A DNA stretch of 5,818 nt from Actinomycetota bacterium (GCA_005883905.1 VAYD01000176.1:1-5818); one strand, 5' to 3'. Shown: positions 1 through 5,125, counted from the first letter of the stretch. A program made the numbers and translations. Notes: generated from the sequence alone by a model not told the origin.

Positions 1-1
1 C

Positions 2-553
2 GCCAGCGTCGTCGAGCTCGCCGAGGCGATCGGCACGCAGATGGTCGTGACGCTCGGCGCGCTGCTGGCCGATGTGCCGCACACCCGCCCGGTGCCGGTC
101 AACGGCCTGTCCTCCGACGAGGGCCTCGTCGGGCGCCTCGACCTGCGTCCCACGAACTACGAGGGGCCGACCGGCATCGTCGGCGTGCTGCAGTCGGCCT
201 GCCAGGACGCCGGGATTCCGACCGCGAGCCTGTGGGCGAGCGTGCCGCACTACGTCGCCGCCGCGCCGAACCCGAAGGCCGCGCTCGCGCTCGTGCGCAA
301 GCTCGAGGCGCTGCTCGGCGTGGCGGTCGACGCCACCGAGCTCGAGACGGCGTCGGTCGAGTACGAGCGCCAGGTCTCGCTCGCCGTGCAGAGCGACCCC
401 GACGTGCAGGCGTTCGTCGAGCGCCTCGAGCAGGCCGCCGAGGAGGAGGACGCCGAGGAGTTCCCGGACCCTCGCAACCTCCCGTCCGGCGACGTCCTCG
501 CCCGTGAGTTCCAGCGCTTCCTGCGTCAGCGCGGGCCGGACGAGACCACCTGA
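2..553 (+). CDS. PAC2-family protein (proteasome assembly chaperone-like), 3' part
   Basis: Open from the left edge of the window to TGA at 551-553, giving 183 visible C-terminal residues; the N-terminal part and the start codon lie outside. The piece shows the PAC2-family core, with the stretch LGALLADVPHTRPVPVNG followed by SLWASVPHYVAAAPNPKAA, both typical of actinobacterial PAC2 (DUF75) proteins. After the core comes a helical, Glu-rich tail (EQAAEEEDAEEF) and a basic end. Family knowledge: eukaryotic PAC2 helps assemble 20S proteasomes, and actinobacterial homologues occur in proteasome-bearing genomes, but their exact role is not settled. The protein has no signal peptide or membrane helix in the visible part and is probably cytosolic. 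The last 28 bases overlap the convergent membrane-protein gene. The family call is firm; the function is inferred. Confidence 0.85.
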   Translation, partial: ASVVELAEAIGTQMVVTLGALLADVPHTRPVPVNGLSSDEGLVGRLDLRPTNYEGPTGIVGVLQSACQDAGIPTASLWASVPHYVAAAPNPKAALALVRKLEALLGVAVDATELETASVEYERQVSLAVQSDPDVQAFVERLEQAAEEEDAEEFPDPRNLPSGDVLAREFQRFLRQRGPDETT

Positions 554-930
554 GGCGCCGCGCGCAGCTGGCGCGCGCGGATCGCGCCGCCGATCGCGCC
601 GAGCGCGACCGCGATCAGCGTCGTGGCGATCGGCAGGAAGATGTGCGGCTCGGGCAGCTTCGCTTTCGCGTGCTCGCCCGTGATCGCGTGTGCGAGCAGG
701 ATGAACGTGCCGAAGAGCGAGCCGCCGGCAACGCCGCGCAGCGCGCCCTCGCTCGCCGTCGGATGGTCGTAGCCGGCGGCGATCCCGCCGAGGATGCCCA
801 ACACCGTCAGCACCGTGTAGACGGCCCCGCTGATGCCGAGCAGGACGCCGCAGATCGCGCCGAACGCCGCCGGCAGCACCAGCACGATGAAGATCTGCTC
901 CCCGGCAGGCCGTTCGCTGAGCAACGGCAT
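526..930 (-). CDS. Small four-helix membrane protein, function unknown
   Basis: Encodes 134 residues if started at ATG 930-928. A GTG directly before it (933-931) adds one residue. AGGG at 942-939 lies 8 bases from the ATG and 5 from the GTG, which favours the ATG. Four hydrophobic segments are visible at about residues 12-33, 36-53, 64-82 and 95-117, with a short acidic, charged N-terminus and a basic Arg-rich C-terminus (IRARQLRAA), so the C-terminus is probably cytosolic. The segments are rich in Gly and Ala (GILGGIAAGY, GALRGVAGGSLFG). I do not recognise the family. It begins only 15 bases after the Lrp/AsnC regulator stop and its ribosome site touches that stop, so the two are very likely cotranscribed. 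Its 3' end overlaps the PAC2 gene by 28 bases. It may be a target or effector associated with the Lrp regulator, but nothing in the protein shows a transport substrate. Confidence 0.75.
   Translation of the reverse strand: MPLLSERPAGEQIFIVLVLPAAFGAICGVLLGISGAVYTVLTVLGILGGIAAGYDHPTASEGALRGVAGGSLFGTFILLAHAITGEHAKAKLPEPHIFLPIATTLIAVALGAIGGAIRARQLRAAPQVVSSGPR
558..580 (+). terminator. Candidate U-less hairpin terminator after the PAC2 gene
   Basis: A perfect 8-bp stem, CCGCGCGC (558-565) and GCGCGCGG (573-580), closes a 7-base loop (AGCTGGC). It begins four bases after the PAC2 stop codon. No T-run follows, so it is not a classical intrinsic terminator; stem-only terminators have been proposed in high-GC actinobacteria. 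It lies inside the coding end of the convergent gene, so the GC-rich codons alone could also explain it. Confidence 0.35.
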
Positions 931-945
931 CACGGCGACCCTACC

Positions 946-1434
946 TCAGGCGGCGTCGGCAGCGCCCCATATGCCGGGGCCGCGCGTGTGCTCGTAGATC
1001 AGCGAGGTCTCGGCATGCGCGACGCTCGGGTGGGTGGCGAGGTGGTCGACGACGAACTCGCGCAGGTCCTGCGCGTCGGTCGCCGCGACCCAGACGAGGT
1101 AGTCGGTGACGCCCGTCAGGTGGAACACCATCAGCACGCCCGGGAGCGCGCGCACTGCGCGGGTGAACGCGTCGATCTCCTCGCGCGCGTGCACTGCCAG
1201 CCGCACGGCGATCATCGCCTGCAGCGGGCGGCCGAGCGCGGCGAGATCGACCTCGGCGTGGAAGCCGCGCACGACGCCGCGCTCGCGCAGCGCGCGCAGC
1301 CGCGCGAGCGCCGTGGACGGCGCCACGCCGACGCGCTCGGCGAGCCGTTGGTTGGTGATCCGCGCGTCTTGGCTGACGGCTTCGAGAATCGCGCGGTCGG
1401 TGGCGTCCAGCGTTGTCTGTGGATCGTTCGGCAC
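946..1434 (-). CDS. Lrp/AsnC-family transcriptional regulator
   Basis: Encodes 162 residues from GTG 1434-1432 to TGA 948-946. The N-terminal winged-helix domain spans about residues 9-60: LDATDRAILEAVSQDARIT, then the recognition helix region RVGVAPSTALARLRALRERG. The C-terminal RAM (effector-binding) domain spans about 70-148 and carries the characteristic Gly-x-x-Asp turn (TGVTDYLVW, G108 and D111), which in Lrp relatives lines the amino-acid pocket between dimers. Length matches the family (about 150-165). An upstream in-frame TTG at 1476 would give 175-176 residues with a non-conserved leader; I prefer the GTG because the leader is atypical and a candidate promoter overlaps the TTG. Neither start has a clear ribosome site. 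The gene diverges from cbs, so it may control sulfur amino-acid synthesis, and its downstream neighbour is a membrane protein. The ligand cannot be told from the sequence. Confidence 0.88.
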   Translation of the reverse strand: MPNDPQTTLDATDRAILEAVSQDARITNQRLAERVGVAPSTALARLRALRERGVVRGFHAEVDLAALGRPLQAMIAVRLAVHAREEIDAFTRAVRALPGVLMVFHLTGVTDYLVWVAATDAQDLREFVVDHLATHPSVAHAETSLIYEHTRGPGIWGAADAA

Positions 1435-1467
1435 GAACCGGAGTCTACGCGGCGCTGCCGAAGGATC

Positions 1468-1504
1468 AGCGATCAATATGGTTAGCGATCGAAGGAACTG
1501 CGAA
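1468..1504. promoter_or_regulatory. Divergent lrp/cbs control region with a direct repeat
   Basis: AGCGATC occurs twice, at 1468-1474 and 1484-1490, with a 16-base start-to-start spacing (about one and a half helical turns). Between and around the copies lies the only AT-rich patch of this gap (AATATGGTTA). On the minus strand a weak sigma-70-like pair can be drawn: TTCGCA (1504-1499) and CATATT (1480-1475) with an 18-base spacer. Transcription would start near 1468 and leave a leader of about 33 bases before GTG 1434. The repeats could be operator half-sites for the adjacent Lrp protein. This is inference from position and repetition only. Confidence 0.35.
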
Positions 1505-1537
1505 GGGGTTTTAGAACGCCTCCCAATCCTTCAACCT

Positions 1538-2935
1538 ATGACCATGTCCGTCACCGCCACCCACGCCGACATCAAGGACTCCATCCTCGAGGCGATCGGC
1601 GACACCCCGCTGGTCCGACTCAACCGCATCGCGGCCGGCCTGACTCCGCAGGTCGTGGCGAAGGTCGAAGCGCTGAACCCCGGCGGCTCGATCAAGGACC
1701 GCGTCGCCGTGGCGCTGATCGAGGCCGCCGAGCGCGACGGGCACCTCAAGCCCGGCGGGACGATCGTCGAGCCGACCTCGGGCAACACGGGCACGGGCCT
1801 CGCGATCGCCGCGCGGCTCAAGGGCTACCGCGTCATCGCGGTTATGCCCGACAAGATGTCCAGCGAGAAGATCGACCTGCTGCGGGCCTACGGCGCCGAG
1901 GTCGTGGTCGCGCCGACCGACGTGGCACCCGAGTCGCCGCAGTCCTACTACCGCGTCGCCGACCGGCTGGCCGCCGAGATCCCGGGCGCGTTCCAGCCCA
2001 ACCAGTACTTCAACATGGCCAACCCGCAGGCCCACTACGAGTCGACCGGGCCGGAGCTCTGGGAGCAGACGGGCGGCAAGATCACGCACCTGGTCGTCGG
2101 CGTCGGCACCGGCGGGACCATCACCGGCACCGCGCGCTACCTCAAGGAGCGCAACCCGGACATCGTCGTCGTCGGCGCGGACCCCGAGGGCTCGATCTAC
2201 TCCGGGACCGAGGACGAGGTGCGGCCCTACCTCGTCGAGGGCGTCGGCGAGGACTTCTGGCCCAAGACGTTCGACCCGACGGTGGTCGACCAGTGGGTCC
2301 GGGTCTCGGACCGCGACTCCTTCCTGATGACCCGCCGACTTGCCCACTCCGAGGGCATCCTCGCCGGCGGCTCGGGCGGGCTCGCCGTGCACGCGGCGCT
2401 CGAGGTGGCCAAGGGCATCGACGACCCGAACGCGATGGTCGTCGTCGTGCTGCCCGACGGCGGGCGGTCGTACCTGAGCAAGATCTTCAACGACGCCTGG
2501 ATGCGCCAGTACGGCTTCATCGAGCGCAAGGACGACCTCAGCGTCGGCGACGTCCTGCGCCGCAAGGCCGACGCGGACGAGATCCCGCCGCTCGTGACGG
2601 TCGAGACGCACGCGCGCGTGCGCGACGCGATCGCGCTCCTGCACGAGCACCGCGTCTCGCAGCTGCCGGTCGTCAGCCCGCAGGACCCGTTCACGGTCGT
2701 CGGGTCGATCGGCGAGCGCGGCCTGCTTCGCCACGCGGCCGAGGACGCCGGGCTGCTCGGCGCCGAGATCGTCGATGTGATGGAGGCGCCGTTCCCCGCG
2801 GTCGCGGCGTCGGATCCGGTGCGCGAGGCGGTCGAGCTGCTCGTCGGCGACCAGCAGGCGCTGCTCGTCACGATCGACGGCCGCGCGGCGGGTCTCGTCA
2901 CGCGCGCCGATCTGCTGGAAGCATTGGCCCAGTGA
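1538..2935 (+). CDS. cbs: Cystathionine beta-synthase
   Basis: Encodes 465 residues; it condenses serine and homocysteine to cystathionine in the cytosol with PLP, the first step of reverse transsulfuration. The fold-type II PLP core spans about 15-325. The PLP lysine is K53 in NPGGSIKDR, the substrate loop is TSGNTG (80-85), and the phosphate-binding loop is GVGTGGT (188-194). LPDGGRSYLSKIFND (305-319) is typical of CBS rather than plain cysteine synthase. Two CBS (Bateman) domains follow, about 335-400 and 405-463, giving the same architecture and nearly the same length as mycobacterial Cbs. There is no N-terminal heme domain. ATG 1538 is chosen, but ATG 1544 (two residues shorter) is equally possible. 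Neither has a ribosome site; CAATCCT at 1524-1530 is placed like a -10 for a nearly leaderless message. The stop overlaps the next gene. O-acetylserine use cannot be excluded. Confidence 0.93.
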   Translation: MTMSVTATHADIKDSILEAIGDTPLVRLNRIAAGLTPQVVAKVEALNPGGSIKDRVAVALIEAAERDGHLKPGGTIVEPTSGNTGTGLAIAARLKGYRVIAVMPDKMSSEKIDLLRAYGAEVVVAPTDVAPESPQSYYRVADRLAAEIPGAFQPNQYFNMANPQAHYESTGPELWEQTGGKITHLVVGVGTGGTITGTARYLKERNPDIVVVGADPEGSIYSGTEDEVRPYLVEGVGEDFWPKTFDPTVVDQWVRVSDRDSFLMTRRLAHSEGILAGGSGGLAVHAALEVAKGIDDPNAMVVVVLPDGGRSYLSKIFNDAWMRQYGFIERKDDLSVGDVLRRKADADEIPPLVTVETHARVRDAIALLHEHRVSQLPVVSPQDPFTVVGSIGERGLLRHAAEDAGLLGAEIVDVMEAPFPAVAASDPVREAVELLVGDQQALLVTIDGRAAGLVTRADLLEALAQ

Positions 2936-4083
2936 GCGAGGCGAAGCCGAACGGTCACGACCGGCCGGAGGCCGGGCGACCGTCTCAGGAGCCGGGGCTG
3001 GATGCCCCGGCGGGGTACTCCTTCGGCACCAAGGCGGTTCACGCCGGGCTGACGCCTGACCCGTCGTACGGGTCGGTCATCCCCGCGATCCACCAGACAT
3101 CGACGTACGCGCAGCCCGCACCGGGCGAGTTCGCCGAGGACTTCGACTACTCGCGCTCGGCGAACCCGACGCGCGCCGCGCTGGAGACGGCGCTCGGCGA
3201 GCTCGAGGGCGGCCACGGCGTCGCGTTCTCGTCCGGGTTGGCCGCCGAGCATGCGGTGATCACGCTCACGTGCGAGGCCGGCGCGCACATCCTGCTGCCC
3301 AACGACCTCTACGGCGGGACGTTTCGCCTGGTCGACAAGGTGCTGGCGCACTGGGGGCTCGCGTACGACTTGGTCGACCAGACCGACCTCGACGCGGTCG
3401 AGCGCGCGGTGCGCCCGGAGACGAAGCTCGTCTGGGTCGAGACGCCGACCAACCCGCTCCTGAACGTGGTCGACATCGCGGGCGTGGTGGCGCGCAAGGG
3501 CGAGGCGCTCGTCGCGGTCGACAACACGTTCGCCACGCCCGTCAACCAGCGCCCGTTGGAGTTCGGCGCCGACTTCGTCGTGCACTCGACGACGAAGTAC
3601 CTCGGCGGGCACTCCGACGTGGTCGGCGGCGCGGCGATCGCACGCGACCCCGAGCACTACGAGCGGCTGCGCTTCGTCCAGAACGCGGTCGGCGCAGTGC
3701 CGGCGCCCTTCGACTGCTTCCTCGTGCACCGCGGCCTGCGCACGCTGCACCTGCGGATGGCGGCCCACGCCGAGTCCGCGCGCGCCGTCGTGGCGATGCT
3801 CGAGGCGCGGGCCGACGCCAGGGACGTGCGCTGGCCCGGGTTCTCCGGGATGGTCAGCTTCCGCCACGACGACGCGGTCGGCGTCGTCCAGCGCACCGAG
3901 CTCTTCACGCTGGCCGAGTCGCTCGGCGGCGTGGAGTCGCTGATCGAGGTGCCGCAGGCGATGACGCACCAGTCGGTCGAGGGCTCCGCGGCCGCGGTCC
4001 CGGCTGACCTGATCCGGCTGTCCTGCGGGATCGAGGATCCGCAGGACCTCGCCGAGGACCTGGCGCGCGCGCTCGACGGTTAG
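2932..4083 (+). CDS. metB: Cystathionine gamma-lyase / gamma-synthase (Cys/Met metabolism PLP enzyme)
   Basis: Encodes 383 residues of the fold-type I Cys/Met-metabolism family. Visible signatures: YSRSANPTR (73-81, phosphate-binding Tyr and Arg from the partner subunit), SSGLAA (100-105), LYGGT with Y127 stacking on PLP, ETPTNP (170-175), D197 in VDNTFATP for the pyridine nitrogen, and the Schiff-base K222 in STTKYLGGHSD. SLGGVESLIEVP near the C-terminus is the region that discriminates substrates in this family. GTG 2932 overlaps the cbs stop (GTGA) and is the only usable in-frame start; GGAAG at 2917-2921 is a weak ribosome site. Pairing with cbs points to gamma-lyase (cystathionine to cysteine, 2-oxobutyrate and ammonia), although actinobacterial homologues are often named MetB and can also act as synthases. 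A polar Pro/Gly/Glu-rich stretch of about 28 residues precedes the conserved domain, longer than usual. Confidence 0.9.
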   Translation: MSEAKPNGHDRPEAGRPSQEPGLDAPAGYSFGTKAVHAGLTPDPSYGSVIPAIHQTSTYAQPAPGEFAEDFDYSRSANPTRAALETALGELEGGHGVAFSSGLAAEHAVITLTCEAGAHILLPNDLYGGTFRLVDKVLAHWGLAYDLVDQTDLDAVERAVRPETKLVWVETPTNPLLNVVDIAGVVARKGEALVAVDNTFATPVNQRPLEFGADFVVHSTTKYLGGHSDVVGGAAIARDPEHYERLRFVQNAVGAVPAPFDCFLVHRGLRTLHLRMAAHAESARAVVAMLEARADARDVRWPGFSGMVSFRHDDAVGVVQRTELFTLAESLGGVESLIEVPQAMTHQSVEGSAAAVPADLIRLSCGIEDPQDLAEDLARALDG

Positions 4084-4253
4084 GCCAGGCGCAGCGTGTG
4101 GCGGCGGGCCCGGAGCGCGCGGCGCAGGCGCGTCGCGCGGCCCGGCTTGCGGCCGCGGGCGCGCTTGGCGCGGTACTCGCGGATCGTCATCCCGGCGGGG
4201 ATGTCGCAGGCCTCGTACGCGAACGCGTGTGGGTGGGTGTTGGCGGGGCTCAC
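4080..4253 (-). CDS. Small basic protein of unknown function (56 aa)
   Basis: GTG 4253-4251 is preceded by AGGA (4263-4260) at a 6-base spacing, a good ribosome site that decides the start; an in-frame ATG at 4307 would add 18 residues but has no such site. The product begins SPANTHPHAFAYEACDIPAGMT, then IREYRAKR, and ends in a strongly basic Arg/Lys-rich tail (RGRKPGRATRLRRALRARR). A single Cys sits in a Cys-Asp-Ile-Pro turn. There are no membrane segments and no signal peptide. The tail suggests nucleic-acid or ribosome contact, but that is only charge-based inference. I do not recognise a named family. The TAA stop (4082-4080) shares bases with the TAG of the convergent metB-like gene (4081-4083), a tail-to-tail overlap of four bases. 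The arginine tail could partly be a by-product of GC-rich sequence, so existence as a gene is likely but not certain. Confidence 0.55.
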   Translation of the reverse strand: MSPANTHPHAFAYEACDIPAGMTIREYRAKRARGRKPGRATRLRRALRARRHTLRLA

Positions 4254-4354
4254 GATGGTTCCTAGGTTCGCTGGGTCAATGCTCGCCCCTGCGCGGACAT
4301 CTGCCATCGGTCATGGGGACGAATCGTGGACCGCCTGTCGGACGACCTTTTGTC

Positions 4355-4396
4355 CTCCTTTCGGCGTAGTTCCAAAGGGGAATTGCGTACCCGCCG
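4355..4396 (+). ncRNA. Candidate structured RNA with two mutually exclusive stems
   Basis: Two alternative stems share bases. Stem A pairs CTCCTTT (4355-4361) with AAAGGGG (4374-4380), including one G-U pair. Stem B pairs CGGCG (4362-4366) with CGCCG (4392-4396), and inside it AGTTCC (4368-4373) with GGAATT (4379-4384), again with a G-U pair. Each stem uses wobble pairs that would become C-A mismatches on the complementary strand, so a plus-strand RNA is the better fit. No known riboswitch class matched by eye. Strand and function are inference. Confidence 0.25.
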
Positions 4397-4453
4397 TTCG
4401 TGACTTAAGGGTCGGGGTCGTTTCAGCTCCGGCGCTCGTCCGCCCGCTCTGTG

Positions 4454-4481
4454 GAGCTCCCGCAGGACCCAAGGGGAGCTC
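4454..4481 (+). repeat. Perfect 8-bp inverted repeat covering a ribosome-like site
   Basis: GAGCTCCC (4454-4461) and GGGAGCTC (4474-4481) form a perfect stem around a 12-base loop. The right arm overlaps AAGGGGAG and ends immediately before ATG 4482, the geometry of a hairpin that hides a ribosome site. Because the reading frame behind that ATG is doubtful, the repeat could equally be a terminator, protein-binding site or remnant. Confidence 0.4.
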
Positions 4482-4561
4482 ATGCATCAGCTTCACCGGC
4501 TGCTCGTCGCCGCGATCGCGCGTCTCGAGGTGGCGAAGGTCGTTGAAGGTGGTCCTCGACG

Positions 4562-4581
4562 ACGGCGCCGAGTACCGCCGT
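4562..4581 (-). terminator. Candidate hairpin terminator after the VIT gene
   Basis: A 6-bp stem, ACGGCG (4562-4567) with CGCCGT (4576-4581), and an 8-base loop start one base beyond the VIT stop codon on the minus strand. There is no T-run after it. It is weaker than the hairpins after the PAC2 and PerR-like genes. Confidence 0.25.
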
Positions 4582-4582
4582 G

Positions 4583-5062
4583 TCACCCTCCCTGGCCGAT
4601 CCCGACGCCGACGCCGGCGACCAGGATGCCGCCGAGCGTGACCTGGACCAGCGACTGCGGCAGCGACACCTGCAGGAAGCGCTTGCGGATGAACGCGATC
4701 GCGACCAGCTCGCACGCGACGACGCAGTAGGCGACGGTCAGGGCCGTCGCGCGGTTGTTGATGAGGAACGGGAGCGAGTGAACGGTGCCGCCGATGAAGG
4801 TCGCGCCGCCGGTGATCAGGCCGCGCTGCAGCGACGAACCGCGGCCGGTCAGCGTGCCGTCGTCCGACAGCCCCTCGCTGAGCCCCATCGAGATCGCGGC
4901 GCCGAGCGCGCTGGCGAGGCCGACCAGCAGCGCCGCGTGCGTGCTGGCCAGGTAGGCCGCGGCGAAGATCGGCGCGAGCGTCGAGATCGTCCCGTCGATC
5001 AACCCGATCAGGCCGGGCTGCACCTTCTGCAGCAGGAACGTCTTGCGCTGGTCGGGGGTCAT
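4583..5062 (-). CDS. VIT/CCC1-type metal transporter, MbfA C-terminal-domain type
   Basis: Encodes 159 residues with five predicted membrane helices (about 18-38, 44-62, 82-102, 107-127, 133-156), the VIT count. LQKVQPGLIGLIDGTISTLA and MGLSEGLSDDGTLTGRG closely resemble the C-terminal VIT domain of MbfA (erythrin-VIT) proteins, inner-membrane iron exporters in alphaproteobacteria. D23 in helix 1 and M59/E63 in helix 2 correspond in position to the Asp, Met and Glu that line the metal path in VIT1. The N-terminal ferritin-like domain of MbfA is absent: the frame is closed by TAA (5080-5078) six codons upstream of the start, with no other start codon between. The metal-binding loop domain of plant VIT1 is missing too. 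The likely substrate is Fe(II) or Mn(II); direction is inferred as export. ATG 5062 lacks a clear ribosome site and may be nearly leaderless. It diverges from a PerR-like regulator that probably controls it. Confidence 0.85.
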   Translation of the reverse strand: MTPDQRKTFLLQKVQPGLIGLIDGTISTLAPIFAAAYLASTHAALLVGLASALGAAISMGLSEGLSDDGTLTGRGSSLQRGLITGGATFIGGTVHSLPFLINNRATALTVAYCVVACELVAIAFIRKRFLQVSLPQSLVQVTLGGILVAGVGVGIGQGG

Positions 5063-5074
5063 ACGCTGCGTCCG

Positions 5075-5115
5075 AGCTTATCTGAATTGATTTGCAAGAA
5101 CAATTTGGGTACCCT
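5075..5115. promoter_or_regulatory. Back-to-back promoters of the VIT and PerR-like genes
   Basis: Plus strand: TTGATT (5087-5092) and TACCCT (5110-5115), spacer 17, for the PerR-like gene; transcription would begin near 5122, about 4 bases before ATG 5126. Minus strand: TTGTTC (5103-5098) and TAAGCT (5080-5075), spacer 17, for VIT; start near 5068, about 6 bases before ATG 5062. Both genes lack a good ribosome site, which agrees with nearly leaderless messages, common in actinobacteria. The -10 matches are weak (about 3 of 6); the matched spacing and geometry carry the argument. Confidence 0.45.
5085..5105. promoter_or_regulatory. Candidate PerR/Fur operator (21-bp imperfect dyad)
   Basis: The dyad is centred on C5095 with outer arms AATTG (5085-5089) and CAATT (5101-5105); 7 of 10 base pairs across the centre are symmetrical. 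It is the most AT-rich spot in the region and has the size of a Fur-family box. It covers the candidate -35 elements of both divergent promoters, so one bound dimer could repress both. It does not match the B. subtilis PerR consensus closely. Confidence 0.45.
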
Positions 5116-5125
5116 AACGCGGGTA

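Larger units (their letters stand above)
4254..4582. other. Gene-free stretch with inverted repeats, possible RNA or regulatory region
   Basis: About 330 bases between the small basic protein and the VIT gene hold no convincing coding sequence. Base composition is visibly less GC-rich in 4310-4400 than in the neighbours. It contains two competing hairpins at 4355-4396, a perfect 8-bp inverted repeat at 4454-4481 and a hairpin at 4562-4581. On the plus strand an ATG at 4482 follows a strong AAGGGGAG ribosome-like site, but its reading frame soon becomes Arg-rich and runs antisense through the VIT gene, so I do not call it. The minus strand would provide the leader of the small basic protein. 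No tRNA, rRNA, known riboswitch core or mobile element end was recognised. Confidence 0.5.

Noticed and set aside
643..1485. Long plus-strand reading frame opposite the membrane protein and Lrp genes
   Set aside because: It is rich in Arg, Ala and His without any motif, which is the typical antisense shadow of GC-rich genes; the minus-strand proteins have clear family signatures.
1511..2734. Long minus-strand reading frame opposite cbs
   Set aside because: The composition is an antisense shadow dominated by Asp, Arg, Val and Leu; cbs on the plus strand has all its catalytic motifs.
4276..4314. 12-codon minus-strand mini-frame upstream of the small basic protein
   Set aside because: There is no ribosome site and no sign of a leader-peptide pattern; frames of this length are expected by chance.
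4311..4715. Minus-strand reading frame of 134 codons overlapping the end of VIT
   Set aside because: Its N-terminal third is an out-of-frame shadow of VIT, and the rest shows no recognisable motif and mixed codon use.
4482..4730. Plus-strand 82-codon reading frame with a strong ribosome-like site
   Set aside because: After about 25 residues it becomes Arg- and Pro-rich and runs antisense through the well-supported VIT gene. It is kept only as a possible remnant, not as a gene.
5110..5125. TACCC/GGGTA inverted repeat as a transcription terminator
   Set aside because: It lies between promoter and start codon, with only five base pairs and no T-run, so an operator is the only plausible role.
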